Source: Zychaea mexicana | Lineage: Eukaryota > Mucoromycota > Mucoromycetes > Mucorales > Lichtheimiaceae | Assembly (NCBI RefSeq): GCF_025766255.1 | Contig: NW_026516757.1 | Coordinates: 115,523 to 179,522, forward strand | DNA: 64,000 bases | Direction: 5' to 3' | In this document: piece by piece, positions 25,656-37,150 of the stretch | How positions within the stretch are numbered: position 1 is the stretch's first letter | How the letters are laid out: each line of letters starts with the position of its first letter | Program-made: the position numbers and the translations under genes | Notes under the pieces: generated by a model | Told to the model about the DNA's origin: nothing | What the model saw: the letters and a program-made list of their open reading frames with translations, nothing else | The model's database searches: none

Positions 25656-26426
25656 AGTATCTTTTAGGTAGAGCGATAGTGATAGCAAAAGAAGTGGAAA
25701 AGCAGTGCCAGAGATAGGCTGGCAAACATCTCCGCTCTCACAAATTTCATGCACTAGATTATGAACTCATGGCACACACCAATCATTACACATAATCTTT
25801 ATTTTTTGCTTGTATGTACAAGTAAAAGGAGTGCAAAACCTTTACTTCGTTTTCTGAAATAAGTGCGAGCGTTAGATATGATTTTAAAATTTCAGCAATG
25901 GAATGGTGCATATCATTGCGCGGATAATCAAACCATCAGGATAGGCCTGTCTGCAGACGCATATGTTAAGTAGTGGACGATCGCATGCCGAAAATTCGAT
26001 TGCTAGATTAGCAGTACCAGTCGTAGCGATGTTCAGCGTAATAGTAAATAATAGATCAGCGCTGAAGCATTGATCAGGTGTATTGTTCAACGTATCATAT
26101 ATATATACAAGTTCATGCAGTCCGTAGTTCCTATCGTTCAATCGCTCTTCGTTATAATATGATCTCCTTCTATTTTTCAAATCAGTAACACTGTCTGGCA
26201 CACACCATTCCCGATTATAAGTATCATTGGTGTGCACTATTGCAAGCAAACTGATCGGCATTTGACGCCGAAGCTACTTATGATGAAACGGTTCTCCGCT
26301 TTGATTTTCCCTAAATTACCACCGGCAACCTGGTGCCGGCTGTAATATCGCATGTATATAAATACCTGTGTGAACTTCATCTTCTAGTTCCTACAAGTTT
26401 GTTTATGCTAGCCCAAATTTGATAAT
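25656..26426. other. Intergenic, divergent promoters; one unsupported ORF
   Basis: Lies between the start codons of the minus-strand GILT gene and the plus-strand ABC transporter remnant, so it should hold both promoters. A 125-codon minus-strand frame (26261-25884) has no recognisable domain and no splice partners; I do not call it a gene. Confidence 0.45.
26354..26364 (+). promoter_or_regulatory. Putative TATA box of the ABC transporter locus
   Basis: GTATATAAAT lies about 65 bp upstream of the first ATG (26427). The promoter looks intact although the coding region is broken. Confidence 0.45.
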
Positions 26427-29400
26427 ATGATAAATCATACACGCGATTCAAGCTCGTCACTCGCAACAATTGACGCGGAAAACTATCAACGGAAGCACGT
26501 GAAGCAATCATCGAACGTTGATGTCGAAGGTACATGCCGCATGAGTATAACGCTCGCTATGTGATTGATTTGTTGGCGCGTCAATAACATAATTGTCTAT
26601 TAAAACATGTACAAAGATGCCGTCGAAAAATATCAAAAAGTAAAGCGTGAGCTATCACATATTAGTCGACAAATGTCTATCCAAGATGGCAAGCTCGAGG
26701 AAGGTGCTGCCGGCGAACAAGTTTTCAATCTCAATGACTTCTTGCAAAACATGTCAGAGGAGAGCGAGCAGGCAGACCACAAACCCAAGAACCTTGGTGT
26801 TGTATGGAATGATCTGTCCGTTGAGGTATCATAAATATCATTAATCATTCTAAAAAGAAGTTAACGGACCTACGTAATATCTGTTTTCTGACTCGTCGCT
26901 TTACAACAGGGCCTTGGCGCTGATGCACACACCATTCCTAATAATCTGTTCACTGCTCTCTTTAAAGTCCTTACACCATGGAAACTCTTTGGAATTTGCT
27001 CGAGTGCCAGCCGTAAGACCATTTTACATAAGCTGACTGGTTTTTGCAAGCCTGGCGAAATGCTTCTTGTTCTCGGTCGCCCCGGTGCAGGCTGCACGAC
27101 GTTGCTTATTGTCTTGGCCAACATGCGGGCATCCTATACCAAGGTCGATGGTCAAGTTACTTATAGCGGCATTGATAACATTGAGTTTGCCAAACGATAC
27201 CGTGGTCAGGTTTCCTACAATGCTGAAGAAGATATGCATTTTCCCGTGTGAGTATAATTATTTCTGCTTATGGATCGATTCCTGTCAAAATTATAATTGT
27301 ATATCATATAAGCATACTTAGATTTAGTGACTGGTACATAATGATGGTTTATAGGCTGACAGTGAAGCAAACACTCCAGTTTGCGCTGCGTACTAAAACA
27401 CCTGGGTCGCGTTTACCTGATGAAACCAAGAAAGAGTTTATCGGCAAATCATCTATCTCTTCGGTAACATGCTCGGACTGACCAAACAAATAAACACCGT
27501 GGTGGGCGATGCGTTTTTACGAGGCTTATCTGGCGGTGAGTGCAAGCGCTTGTCGATTGCTGAGGCTATGACCACACAAAGTGCCATCAGTTGCTGGGAT
27601 TGCTCGACACGTGGTCTTGATGCTGCTTCGGCCTATGATTATATCAAGTCACTCCGTGTCATGTCCGATGTCGGGCACAAGACAACAATTGCAAGCTTCT
27701 ACCAAGCCTCAGACAGTATCTTTGACTTGTTTGACAAGGTATTGCTCCTTGACGCTGGCCGATATTTATATTTTGGACCAGCTTCAGAAGCAAAGTCATA
27801 CTTTGAAGGACTCGGCTTCTATTGTCAGCCACGCAAATCGACTCCTGATTTCCTCACCGGCCTATGTATTCCAGTGGAGCGTGAATTCCAGCCTGGCATG
27901 GAGAACATGGTGCCTCACCACCCTTCCGACTTTGAACGAGCCTATTACGAGTCTTCCACATACAAGAGAATGATGGCCGACCTTGAGGCGTACCAAGACC
28001 GGGTTACTAAGGAAATTCAGGCCCAGAACTTTAAAAATGCTGTCACCGAAGAACAACAAAAACGTGCATTTTCGAATCAGCCGTATGTTGCATCGTTCTA
28101 TCAACAAGTCAAGGCCTTAACTATCCGACAAGCATTGTTGTTATTCAAGGACCATGAAGCACTGATATCGCGTTACAGTAGCATCTTCATCCTCAGCTTG
28201 ATTACCGCATCATGTTTTTTTAACCTTCCATTGGATGGAACTGGCGCTTTCGGACGAAGTGGAATGCTCATGTTCACAGCTTTAACGGTAATTTTTTTCT
28301 CTACCTGCAAATTATACATAGCTCTTTATAATCAATAATCAACCATATGCGTATTTTGGCTTTTTTTGGGCCTATAGAACGCTTTTTTGGCCGAAACAGA
28401 GCTCATTAATTTTATGATGGGTCGACCAATTCTGGAGAAGCACAAACACTTTGCCATGTATCGTCCTTCAGCATTCTATATCGCTCAAGTACTCTCATGG
28501 ATATTCCTTTGGCTATTGTCCAAGGTAAGAACCACTAACATTTAGTGTTAAAACCAGTGTTAAGGCCTTAACTAACATATTTGTTAGTCGTCTTATGGAG
28601 TATTTGCTCATATTTTCTGGCTGGCCTCAATCTGACAGCCGGTCGATTTTTCACACACGTACTCATTCTTCTGTTCATCAATTTGACAATGAACGGCTTT
28701 TTCCGTTTTCTGGGTACCCCTTTTTCCCATTATCACACCGCTTCCCAAGTTGCGGGTGCTTTACTTCTTGCGTCATTAATGTACATTGGTTATATGATTC
28801 CGTATGACTCTATGCCTCCCTGGTTTTTCTGGTATGTATGATTTTTTCTTCTGCATGCCAATTTCAAATAGCTTTTGTCAATCTGTGCTCATACGTCAAT
28901 ATCATCAAAAGGATATTTTGGATCAATCCTGTTGCCTATGAATACAAGGCTCTCCTAGTTAACGAAATGTCTGGTCAAATCTACTCGTGCAAAGGTGCTG
29001 GCAACTCTGTTCCTTTTGGCCCAGGCTACACGGATTGGAATTACAAAATGTGCACTATGGCTGGCGGCCGACCCGGTGAAGACTTCGTTCGAGGCGATGA
29101 CTATCTGCGTACCGAATTGAGTTACGAGCCCTCTCATCTATGGGCGCCAAATTTCGTTGCTCTCATTGGGTTCTTTTTGTTGTTCACTTTCCTCGTCGCG
29201 GTTGCCCTCGAATGGTCGAACAAGAGTGGTGACAGTGGCGCTGGAAGTAGTACCAAGCTATACCTGCCTGAAAAGGCACCTAGACCTCGAAGCGAGCAGG
29301 AGGAAGAAGACCGATTACGAAGCCAACAAGAAAAAACGGACAAAATGGATCATATTGCAACTGGAGCCACGTTCTCCTGGCATCATGTCAATTACACTGT

Positions 29401-31345
29401 ACCATTTAAAGGTGGACCTCTTCAGCTTCTCAATGACGTTTCCGGTATCATCAAACCTGGTCAACTTACTGCTCTCAAGGGATCTTCTGGTGCTGGTAAA
29501 ACAACACTGCTTGACGTCCTCGCACAACGCAAGACCATCGGCAAAGTTGACGCTCGTATCTACCTCGACAACGAAGTCTTGATGAGTGACTTTGAGCGCA
29601 TTACTGCTTACTGTGAGCAAATGGATATCCACAATCCTTTGGTTACCGTACGTGAAGCCATATAACTCTCTGCCTATCTGCGACAAGACGCCACCGTTTC
29701 CAAACAAGAAAAAGATACTTATGTTCAAGAAATTATCGAGCTGCTGGAAATGGAAGATATTGCAGATGCCCAGACCGGATCAGTGGAAGAAGGATGCGGC
29801 ATTCCCGTGGAAGAGCGCTAACGTTTGACGATTGGCGTGGAACTCGTCAGCAAGCCAAAACTGCTGTTCTTGGACGAGCCTACATCAGGTCTGGATGCCC
29901 ATAGCTCATTCAACATTGTACGATTTTTGCGCAAGCTTGCTGACGCTGGCTGGCCCGTCTTGTGTACCATTCATCAGCCTTCTGCTATCTTGTTCGAGCA
30001 TTTTGATCATTTGATGTTGCTTGTTCGTGGTGGTCGTACTGCATACTACGGGCCAATCGGCAAGGATGCTCGTACTATGATTGACTATTTTGAAACGAAC
30101 GGCGGCCCCAAATGTGCACCTCAGGCCAATCCTGCCGAGTATATTCTCGAAGTCGTCGGTGCCGGCACAGCTAATACGGGTGTCGTTCTCGACTGGCCAC
30201 AAATTTGGCACAGCTCTTCTCAAGCGGAAGCACTAGATCAGGAACTCGAAGCCATCCATCAAACCGTCGATAGACATTCTTCACGAGAAGCATTGATATA
30301 TGCAACATCGCTGTGGACTCAACTGCGACGTGTATGTACCCGCATGTGGGTCATTTACTGGCGCTCGTGCTCGTACAACTTTGGCCGCTTCATTTCGATC
30401 ATGATCACTGCTTTGTTCTGCGGTTTCACATACTGGAAGCTATCTTTTTCTGTCACGGATATGAGGCCGGGCTTTTGCTTCGATTATGATGGGTGAAACT
30501 TTGGTAAGTTACTTAACATTGTTTTTTTTACATTTTGTGCTCCTTTGTACAATAGCTTTTTTGTCATCCAGTGATTGGCCAACACTGTTTTTTGTAGATT
30601 CTAGCTGGACAACCTAAGCTACTGACCGAAAGAATATATTTTCGTCGTCAATATGCGTCTCGATACCATGGATGGTTCCCATTTGCAATATCGATGGTCC
30701 TCGTCGAAATGTTGTATGCCTTGGTTTTTAGCGCCTTTTTCATGTTTGGATTCTACTGGGCAACTGGCTTTGTCAATACACCTGAAGCTTGTGGCTACTT
30801 CTACGTGATGCTTGTCTCTTGTGTCATTTGGGCCATTACTCTTGGATTTATGCTTGCTTTTCTGGGCGAGCACGAAACTTTGGCAGCCGTATTGAACACG
30901 CTTATCAATGTCGTTTTGTTCCTTTTTGCTGGGTTAGTGCAGTCACCAGATGCGATGCCGGAATTCTACAGCTCTTGGTTGTACTGGGCGAATCCATACC
31001 ACTATTACGTCGAAGGCATACTGGTCAACGAGATGGAAACTTTGCCGGTTGTATGTAACGACAATGACATGATCCAGTTCAGTGCTCCTCCTGGTCAAGC
31101 CTGTGGCGATTACATGGCCAACTTCTTTGCAATGGGCAGTACTGTACAGGATATATCGCTGATAGCAATGCTACAGATACTTGCAGCTACAGCACATTTC
31201 GATCAGGAGAAGAATTTTACACAACAAGTTTGGTTGGAGCGCATCTCATAAATGGCGCAATGTGGGTATTATGCTTGCGTTTGCAGCATTTAACATTTTG
31301 GCGTTCTTTGCCCTGTGTTTCTGGAAGCGGAAGGCGCGACGATAG
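26427..31345 (+). pseudogene. PDR-type (ABCG) full-length multidrug transporter, disrupted
   Basis: Exons start 26427-26529, 26617-26825, 26910-27247, then from 27355. Homology covers a whole NBD1-TMD1-NBD2-TMD2 transporter: Walker A GRPGAGCTTLL, LSGGECKRLSIAE, CWDCSTRGLD (PDR-type NBD1); KGSSGAGKTTLL and LFLDEPTSGLD (NBD2); TMD blocks such as FMMGRPILEKHKHFAMYRPS and INPVAYEY. Intact relatives export xenobiotics at the plasma membrane. Lesions: frameshifts near 27445-27450, 28491-28500, 30461-30470, 31135-31150 and 31225-31233; in-frame TAA at 29663-29665 (in the VREAx-LSAYLRQ motif) and at 29819-29821 (in VEERx-RLTIGVEL). The final frame still ends with a normal C-terminus (FWKRKARR, stop 31343-31345), and AATAAA follows at 31409. 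Splice sites and promoter look fine. Sequencing error is possible, but the flanking genes show no such lesions. Confidence 0.85.
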
Positions 31346-31564
31346 TTTTGCCCTTCGATCTTATTAGATTCTGCAACCTGTACACTACTTAATACTATCT
31401 ATTGTAACAATAAAAAATGTTATTTGTATATGGCAATGTATATAACTTTTGGATTATAAAATTGTGCTTCTCCATAGACTCCACTGTTCATGCTTTAAAA
31501 TTGCATAGATCGGTACTGGAATATTCTTCTCACTCAATTTGTCCAACAAAAGAGATATGGAACC

Positions 31565-33830
31565 ATGCCAAACGATTGCAACTTTGTCGACCTTCTTACA
31601 TCAGATAACGCATGGACGCAATATCTTGAAAAAATTGAAGAAGAGAGTAAACAAGGTCATCATAGTCTCGCCATTGACGCATCTTGCCGTGCCATCGATG
31701 CCATCAATCATTTGAGGCTTTTGATCCTTTATCAACGACGCGCCATGGCATACGCTAAAAACTGCCAAATCCAAAAAGCACTCGACGATGCAAGCCTCAT
31801 GATGCGTGTCGCTCCTCATTCGACGCAAGGTTACATATGTGCAAGCGAAATCTACATGATGTGGGGCAAGGCAGGACGGGCGGTCGAGGTTTTGGAAGAC
31901 GCCGTGAACAAAACAACTCCAGGAGCAGATAGCAGCACCAGCGCAATCATCACTGAAACAGAAACAACTACAGAAACAGAGCTAAAAGCACGTCTGTGTA
32001 CAGCAAAAGAATGCCATGAAAAACGAGTTGATTTTATTACCTCGCTGCCCACGGAAATTATGATGCAGATATTCGGTTATCTCAACTGGTACCCACAACG
32101 AATATTAAAACCGCTCTGTGTATCTAAAGCATGGCGTGCTAGGATTCTAGGATGTCCGAATGTTTGGGAGAAAATAGTTGCCCTCAACCTTCAAGAGGAA
32201 GAGCTCAATTTAGTATGCGGCTTCCTACCTATCGTCAGCAGCACTGTTAAGGAACTGGAACTATCTGATTACGGGGCGTACACAAAGTTATTTCCTATCT
32301 TTGCTGCACTAGCAGAGAAACGACGGTTTTGCAACTTTCGTAAGCTGACCATTCATTGTACGTATCTACTGTAATTATATAATTGTCGTGTATTTTAGAG
32401 TTATACTAACTGCCAATCTTCAAGCAAATCGTACTGGTTTTAACGATCCGATATTCAGCGCTCTCTTAAATGTGGGTGCCCAATTGACAAAGCTGAGTCT
32501 TATCCTGTTTGACGACGAGGATGAAAATATGATGCCATCTCTTTTCAAGGTTCTCGAACTATGTCCCAATATACAGGATCTGATATACGGCGGTAATGGT
32601 ATGCTCAGCGATATTGAAGACGTTATCCCAAGAACAAGGACTAGCCATGGCATTACCCGGATTCTCCTACTTTGCTCTTATCTATCCCATGGCGCTTTCG
32701 AATTCGTTCTACGACGATGCCAGCACCTTAGAGTGCTGAACATAAAGGCAGAAGTGGTAGAGGGCGGAACTGAAATATGCAGCTCAATCCAGGAGCTCGG
32801 CACTCATCTGCAAGCTTTTGCTTTTAACAATGAGGGGTATTGGTACAACATGCCACAACAACAAAAAATTACTTCTGGTGCTGGTGCTGCTCGTACTTAC
32901 AGCACTGACTACAACAAAGCTAAAGGCGATCAAACACACGATTCTGGTGGACTATTACAACTACGCGTAACAGACGAAATATACTGGTTATCTACACTAG
33001 TACCGTTGCTTTCTGCCCATCACGAGACGTTGCAGGAGCTGGATATACCATTAAGGGTACTTCCAGTAGGTGGAGGGTTCAACCAACAGCTTCGTGCCTT
33101 GGGACGCATTTCTTTTCCATCGTTACGCAAGTTAGCCATACGAGACATTCAAAGGACGCATAGTACCGTTGCAGATTTGATCAAACAGTGTGGGATGCTC
33201 CAAAGTCTTTGTCTGTCGTTCGCCGACGATGAATCAGCACAAAGGGTCTTTATAGCGATGGCCGACAACATCACTTTACTCCGTGAACTGGAGGAGCTAG
33301 AGATTGTTGCGTGCAACTCTAATCACAAGTGTTCCATTGCTCCAGGTCTCACGGCGTTTTTCGAGGCGTTCCAAGCACTAGGCGTCACTCAGTCTCGACT
33401 ACGACGCGTCAAACTTGAAGAAGTGGATCTGTCATGGGCAATCTCTTCCTGTTCGGCGTTATCCTTATTGGCTAGTCTTCCTACCATTCGCATTATTGAG
33501 CTTATTAGAGTGATGGTGCCCAAACGGCTTATGGATCAATTTGCTCAAAAAGTACAAGAGGCTGGAACTTTGGAGGAGTTAAAGATAAATGAACTCGACG
33601 AGCTCACACTTGATGATGATACGTTCCAGTGGTTTGCCTTTGCTCCTTCATTAAAATCACTCGCGCTGCTTAATCTTTCCAGCATTACCGATGATTGTTT
33701 GAGTTATTTCGAGGACAACCCTGAGGGGAATCTTAAAGCCCTTATAATAACCGAATGTCCTCTAATCACCAGCTATGGTTTGCAAAGGATAGATAAACTT
33801 ATTCCTAAAGTTTACTTCTACCGCTACTAG
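31565..33830 (+). CDS. F-box protein with N-terminal TPR-like and C-terminal leucine-rich repeats
   Basis: Two exons (31565-32357, 32425-33830), 732 residues. The intron has a perfect TACTAAC branch point (32404-32410) shortly before its CAAG acceptor. Residues about 30-115 form TPR-like helices (SLAIDASCRAIDAI, ASEIYMMWGKAGRAVEVLEDA). The F-box is about 155-200 (VDFITSLPTEIMMQIFGYL, then LCVSKAWRARI). The rest holds irregular leucine-rich repeats of the AMN1/F-box type (LKSLALLNLSSITDDCLSYF, LKALIITECPLITSYGLQRI). Such proteins are substrate receptors of SCF (Skp1-Cul1-F-box) ubiquitin ligases. TPR plus F-box plus LRR resembles S. pombe Pof1/Pof3-like and Dia2-type receptors; the one-to-one orthologue is not clear. 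AATAAA at 33849. Confidence 0.85.
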
Positions 33831-34585
33831 TTTACAAATGCTAGCAGTAATAAAACACTAAGCATACCATGTATGTATAATATCTATACGAAGCCATCAT
33901 CTTTTATACCTGTCAAATCTCATAAGGCTATTATCATGCTGTCAATACGAGGATCACATGAATTAAATGACTGATCGTAGGCCGTTTAGTGTGCAGCAAC
34001 AGCTACGGATCAAAACTCGGTTGTGCTCTCTGCTCCGTTTCTACGCTCATCGGTGAAAAACGGTCTCGCTTGCTTAATGTCGCTGGTGTCTGCATGAGCC
34101 ATTGCATAATAGCAGCGCCACGGTTAAAAAAGGCTTACCATTTTTCGATTGCTTTTCATAAAAAATGTTACGATAGACGGTACCCCCCCTGTGCCTTTAC
34201 AAATGGCTCAGCATGGTTATTATAGTTGTTACTCTCAAAACATATCGTTATAACACAAGTAAAGCGATCATGTAGGCGTGCCCCTGACTGTGGTAAATGA
34301 ATCCTAAAATTTTCAGGAACAGTAACTGTTTTTTTCATTAGTTCCGTTGTTGCTAACAATCAATGCCGTTTCAGATGGCATAACGGAGACGGGACGATCG
34401 CCAAGACGGTGGTTACACCAAGACAAATTCTATTTTTATAAACCTGTGCCTATCCGCATATGAATGTATGGGCGTCTCGGCCCAAAGCCCTTTTTGTTTC
34501 CCTTCTTTTACTGTTCCTTTTTTTCTTTCTTGACCTCTTGTTAATTGACTACCGGAATCAGACAACAGCAATAAAAATAAATTAG
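33831..34585. other. Intergenic, promoter region of the M50B-like gene
   Basis: No supported gene. The last 100 bp are CT-rich (CCCTTCTTTTACTGTTCC), typical of a fungal core promoter, and a TTTTTATAAA element lies near 34433-34442. Confidence 0.45.
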
Positions 34586-35699
34586 ATGGCGCCCGTTATA
34601 GACGACCAAAGCAGCTACACGCATTACCTCGTAGCACGACAAGCTGTCCAAGATGAGACAATCAATCGTCTGACACCAACTGACGATCAGAAAATAACGC
34701 TTATTATTATTGGTGTATATGTCGCTGCCGTTCTGATATTATGGAACATGCCTGTTATCAAAATTGTGCTTGCACCGTTCAAGGTAAGCAATGAAAAACG
34801 GTGCAAAGATGTAGTGTTTCAACACACGTTATCTCAGGAATAGCGAAAAGTGACTTTCTCGAATCGTGTGTATAGCTCCTGACGGTGGGGTTACACGAGT
34901 TCTCGCATGCCATCGTTGGATGCTTTACGTGTGCGAAAATCGAGTCGATAGAAATTGATCCAGATGAAGGCGGTGTTACTCGCATGGTAAAACGGAAGTT
35001 TGTGTGTGATGGATCAAAGCAAGGCCTTGTTATTAAATGGAATTGCTATATTTTAGCGTGGAGGTATTCCCATGTGCACTCTGCCTGCAGGTTATCTGGG
35101 ATCCTCACTTATTGGCGCCATCCTTGTCATGTGCGGATTCGACGTGCTTGCATCCAAAGTTGCCTCTATTTTTCTGGGCGTCTGCTTATTGTTCACATTG
35201 TGGTGGGCTAGAAATTGGCTCACGCGTGGTATTGGCGTCCTCTTTATTGGTTTAATTGTCCTTTTATGGCTCGTCGCTCGCAGCGTTGGTCTAAAATATT
35301 TCGTATTATTTGTTGGGTAAGCAAGCGATGGGTGTGATGATGGTATATACAATTTTGAAAGCTGAATGGATATTGTTGTTAGCGTTATGTCGTGCATGTA
35401 TTGTCTGTGGGATATCCTCGACGATCTGGTGTTCCGGAAAGCATACGAATCCGATGCATCCAAATTTGCAAAACAGTGTGGTGGATGCATGTCCAGTCGT
35501 GTCTGGGGCGTCTTGTGGTTTTTCATTAGCTTGATCTTCTTCGTGGCCGGTATATTAATTGGTCTAGCCGCTTTCAAAGGTAAATGGATGATAGCTTTAT
35601 TATTGTCATGTCAAAAAATGGTTTGGACTGAATTTGTTTGTTATAGATGACCAGGAAACTCAGCAACAGCGCGCAGACAGCCTTGGCACTTTGCAATGA
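34586..35699 (+). CDS. M50B-like multi-pass membrane metallopeptidase family protein
   Basis: Five exons (34586-34783, 34876-34986, 35057-35316, 35383-35579, 35647-35699), 272 residues. Zinc-binding HExxH is HEFSH at 73-77 in LLTVGLHEFSHAIVG, followed by EIDPDEGGVTRM and GIPMCTLPAGYLGSSL. These are the conserved blocks of the fungal/plant peptidase M50B-like family (PF13398). Hydrophobic segments lie at about 44-62, 110-170 and 220-245. C-terminal to the core, the WDILDDLVF block with acidic residues may give the third zinc ligand. Relatives are integral membrane proteins with no firmly established substrate. The acceptor before residue 190 must be the one at 35381-35382, because an earlier AG would introduce a stop. 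It shares a plus-strand run with the F-box gene and GMF but is not an operon. Confidence 0.88.
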
Positions 35700-36118
35700 A
35701 CTAAAATTACGAAATCCCATAGTTCCTATTTACTTGCTACTATACCATTAACCCTCCTTCCATCAAACTCTTCTCCCCTCACTCATCTTTCTGTACGTTC
35801 TTCTCCTCGATTTGTAACATTGCGCTACTTTTTTTATCTGTAAATATATGCAAATATAACCCTCGCTTTGATCACAACAATCATGTGTAACAATTGGCTG
35901 CCACATCGCTTAAAAGTATCAGTACCAGCTTGCACGTTGAGCCTACCCTTGAACTTCAGCTGCAGCATCGGTGCCCTTTAGTATTGCTATGATGACAGTC
36001 TTTCAAATCGTATGCTTGAAAGAATCCCGGACAATCCGGATTTGGGTTTTAAACTGACCTACTCATGTCCCACAGCAACTCCGCTAACATTACCTTGGCA
36101 ACGAACATATCACCAGCA
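35700..36118. other. Intergenic; possible 5' extension of GMF
   Basis: Holds the M50B-like 3' end and the GMF promoter. An upstream ATG at 36065 is in frame with the GMF start and would add 18 residues; the family length argues against it. Confidence 0.4.
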
Positions 36119-37053
36119 ATGGTAACTTTCAAAGACTACAATGACATGACAATTACGCGAAAAGTAGGCAGAAAGACTGAGTTTTTGGGTGAAATGTATG
36201 TCTTGGTTTTTCACAATCTAGAGCACTTCCACCTGTGATATTGACCCTGAACTTGAAGAGAAGCTCAAGGAATTCCGCTTCGCAAAGTATTCCAGCGGCA
36301 ACGCGGCCTTTGTCTGTAAGTTTTGCTTATTCCCAAACCCCACGAATAAATATGTTTTGAAAGAAGACTTATACGTGCGTCCAACTTGTAGTGCAAATTG
36401 ATCGCAAGCAGTTGAAAATCGTAGAGGATGAAGTTTTTGACAACATTTCGATCGAGGATCTTGTTGAAGGTATATATACAACACAAAATTGCAATATGAT
36501 ATTGGGGCTTCGCCAACTTACTTGCACTGAAAAATCATGCAGAACTTCCCGAGAACAGTCCCCGCTACATTATCCTTAGCTACGAGGTACATCCATTCTA
36601 TTCTTCATACGATATAACCAAGAAAGCAACCAGTAGTTATTAACTTTGATATATATTCAAGTTGACGCATAGTGATGGACGTAAGAACTTCCCCTTGTTG
36701 TTCATCTACTGGTCGCCTTCCACTGCCAAGGCAGAAATTAATATGCTCGTAAGTAACACTCATACTGTCAGGTGACATCATTCGCCACTCTTATTGTCCA
36801 GAAAACAACTATTTTTGGCAGCATGACTAATTAATATTCTAAAAACCAACAGTATGCATCTGCCAAGACATATCTCCAGGAAAAGATTGGCGTCAACAGG
36901 GTAATTAATCACCATAACCCCAATCCACAAAAGAGATGCTTTACATATCACTTCATTAATGAACATCTTTAAAACTACTCCTAGGGTTATGATATTCGAG
37001 AAGCAGAGATGCTTACAGATGAATTCCTTGAACAGAACTTGAAATCGGTATAA
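36119..37053 (+). CDS. GMF1: Glia maturation factor (ADF-homology protein, Aim7/Gmf1)
   Basis: Seven exons: 36119-36121 (ATG only), 36222-36315, 36392-36469, 36543-36586, 36662-36748, 36853-36900, 36985-37053; 140 residues, the usual length. The protein reads STSTCDIDPELEEKLKEF, RFAKYSSGNAAF, then ELPENSPRYIILSYE, DGRKNFPLLFIYWSP, and ends LTDEFLEQNLKSV. This matches GMF along its whole length. GMF binds Arp2/3, not actin monomers, inhibits nucleation and debranches actin filaments, mainly at endocytic patches in fungi. Using the ATG at 36065 would give 158 residues with a non-homologous start. The stop is 98 bp from the stop of the convergent PC-esterase gene, so 3' ends may overlap. Confidence 0.9.
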
Positions 37054-37150
37054 TGTACATAAAAGTTAAACTGTTGTGCAGTGGGTGGGTGTAAACTGTC
37101 TCTATAAGATACTCTTTCTATCTCTCGTTTATGTTCTTCTTGATTTAAAA

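Noticed and set aside
25884..26261. 125-codon minus-strand frame between GILT and the ABC locus
   Set aside because: No domain, odd composition, lies in the expected shared promoter; not enough to call a gene.
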